From Tetranychus cinnabarinus (lineage: Eukaryota > Arthropoda > Arachnida > Trombidiformes > Tetranychidae): DNA of 64,000 nt. Made by a program: the position numbers and the translations under genes. The notes below the pieces were generated by a model. The model ran no database searches. It was not told the origin of the DNA and worked only from the letters and a program-made list of their open reading frames with translations. This document shows, in pieces, positions 62,534-64,000 of the stretch. The first letter of the stretch is position 1, and every line of letters begins with the position of its first letter. The stretch spans positions 2,249,501-2,313,500 of the forward strand of contig WHVY01000004.1 in NCBI GenBank assembly GCA_022266195.1, given 5' to 3'.

Positions 62534-63597
62534 TTACTCATCACCTCCTCTTCCTCTGATTTGGTTTTGTTGACGAAGCTGAAAAAACATGTAAACGTAT
62601 AGAGGAAAATATATTAAGATTAATCGTAATGCTAATGAATTGACATGAGATTATTCAACAAACCTCATTAAGCTCTCTTTTTGTATCCTCTTCTATTGCT
62701 CGAATATCATCGATTGTTAGACCATACCACCTATCAATCCAACAGAATAGCTGTCGATGGAAGGTTAAAAATAACCTTCGTTCTGTCTGTAATTTTATCA
62801 AAAAGACAAAATAGAGTGTTAAATCAAGATACCAATCAAAGTACAATCTAATTTGATTGCATGATATATATATTGAAATTTAACTATTGTCATCCATTAA
62901 GTTACATGTATTGGAACAATAAATTAAATTTATGTTATCACATTATTGTCTAAACTTGTTATTAACACAATAAATGTGACACAATAAAAACTGTTTGGTT
63001 GAAATGAATGAAGGAAATGACGATCTGCTCAAAAAAGCTGAAAAAATGAAATGCTCCATGAACATTAGTTATTTAATCATTTATATTGCAACCTAGATAT
63101 TTACTAGATTCCATCAAAATCCTACTTATGATGAATAAGACCAAACAGGTCAGATAACAAAGAAAGATGAGGTAAGCCGAAAGAATTGTAACTTATATAC
63201 ACTGATTAATCGCTAAAAAAATTGAGCTAATGCTTTGATCTTATTAGATGTTATTTGGAGAACAGATTTTGTAGATATCATTTTCCTTCATTCATTCTGA
63301 GTGCAAACAGTGGATTTTACATTGAATGCTAATCATTAGCCCATAAATTGTTTACCTGATGTATAAATGATTCTATTCGATTTTGAAGACCACGCCATTT
63401 AAATTCAACAGTCACAAGCTTATAACAACACATTACTGGATCAGATTTTTTCTGTAAAATTAAAAGAATCGTACCGTTAGTGAAATTCAGTTACGGAATC
63501 ATATTTCCAAAATACTTACGATCCAATCTTTTGCTAACGGTCCTCGTCCAGTTTTGGTTGACTTAAATTTTGTTGGATCTTCACTTTCTTTGTAATC
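62534..63597 (-). CDS. Class I phosphatidylinositol transfer protein, 3' part
   Basis: Four exons on the minus strand, 63597-63520, 63451-63357 (donor boundary by eye), 62786-62664 and 62578-62534, code for the last 113 or so residues. The blocks line up with PITPalpha/beta: DYKESEDPTKFKSTKTGRGP, CCYKLVTVEFKWRGLQNRIE, FHRQLFCWIDRWYGLTIDDI and EEDTKRELNE, ending in a short tail without the extra domains of RdgB-type PITPs. The single-domain ending makes it class I. These proteins exchange phosphatidylinositol and phosphatidylcholine between membranes. The N-terminal half of the lipid-binding fold is not in the remaining 400 bases, so the gene continues past the right edge. Confidence 0.92.
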
Positions 63598-64000
63598 CTT
63601 TATAAAAAGAGAATGAAAAAAACAATGAGCAACCTTACTATCAAATTGTTTTCGGGTGAACGATCACAAAATGTGAGATTGTCCTGGAAAATTGGAAGTT
63701 TAATGTATGTAGACATGAAAACGATAGCATGGTAATAGGATACCCTAAACTAAATGACCTGATCATGTATTTTCACATGTATTAAATTATAAGCTAGCTG
63801 ACCATTGTTCCTAATTAGATAGATGATCAGACAGAAAATTATTCGCAACAAAAGTTAAAATGAAATGGTAGATAGAGTAAAATCGATTCACAAAAACCTA
63901 AAACCAACATTGAGACTGTTAGGCGTAGCCATGCTACAACACCCTATCATTAAAATAATAAAATAGCAAAAGTATAGCTCGAAAAAAATATGGTGAGAGG
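63598..64000. other. Right-edge intron of PITP
   Basis: No PITP exon or other coding frame recognised; taken as intron of the minus-strand PITP gene that runs out of the window. Confidence 0.5.

Overview
The window is nuclear DNA of an AT-rich animal genome. The genes are eukaryotic, most have short GT-AG introns, and two nuclear tRNA genes are present. Gene content points to an arthropod: a TRP channel ending in the fly-TRP-like tail SGWI, a fatty acyl-CoA reductase and a trypsin-like protease. Compact spacing, small introns and a retained TIKI gene suit a chelicerate, perhaps an acariform mite, better than a fly. This placement is inference; no database was searched.

Layout. 1-11 kb: a large serine/glutamine-rich orphan gene (minus), a gene-poor 5.9 kb gap, then a four-exon S1 protease (minus). 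11.8-14.9 kb: the 3' part of a DRAK/STK17-type kinase (plus) whose N-lobe exons were not found. 14.9-19.6 kb: mostly empty, with weak coding candidates. 19.6-28.1 kb: NSUN5-like rRNA methyltransferase, LOXL2-like lysyl oxidase, a broken NSUN5 copy, a pogo-like MITE, tRNA-Glu and a ZCCHC7/Air-like zinc-knuckle protein. 32.7-38.4 kb: fatty acyl-CoA reductase with tRNA-His inside its last intron. 39.2-41.8 kb: a large non-coding inverted repeat. 42.4-47.4 kb: TRP channel. 47.8-64 kb: a dense cluster of TIKI (minus), mitofusin (minus), NELF-A (plus), an unknown membrane protein (minus), POLR2K (plus), EXOC3/Sec6 (minus) and the 3' end of a class I PITP (minus, running off the right edge).

The genes are unrelated housekeeping and signalling loci, not an operon or a single pathway. 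Local arrangement matters in the dense cluster: mitofusin/NELF-A and the membrane protein/POLR2K are divergent pairs with short shared upstream regions. NELF-A/membrane protein, POLR2K/EXOC3 and TRP/TIKI are convergent. The first of these is so tight that the poly(A) signals imply overlapping 3' ends.

The most unusual non-genic structure is the roughly 2.66 kb palindrome at 39.2-41.8 kb. It is built from diverged repeat units, and its near-matching outer arms could fold into a very long double-stranded RNA. A 205-bp hairpin sits just upstream of NELF-A, and the NSUN5 pseudogene plus MITE follow the lysyl oxidase gene. Exon coordinates were derived by hand from splice signals, reading frame and family conservation; in the fully spliced genes the phases close without frameshift.
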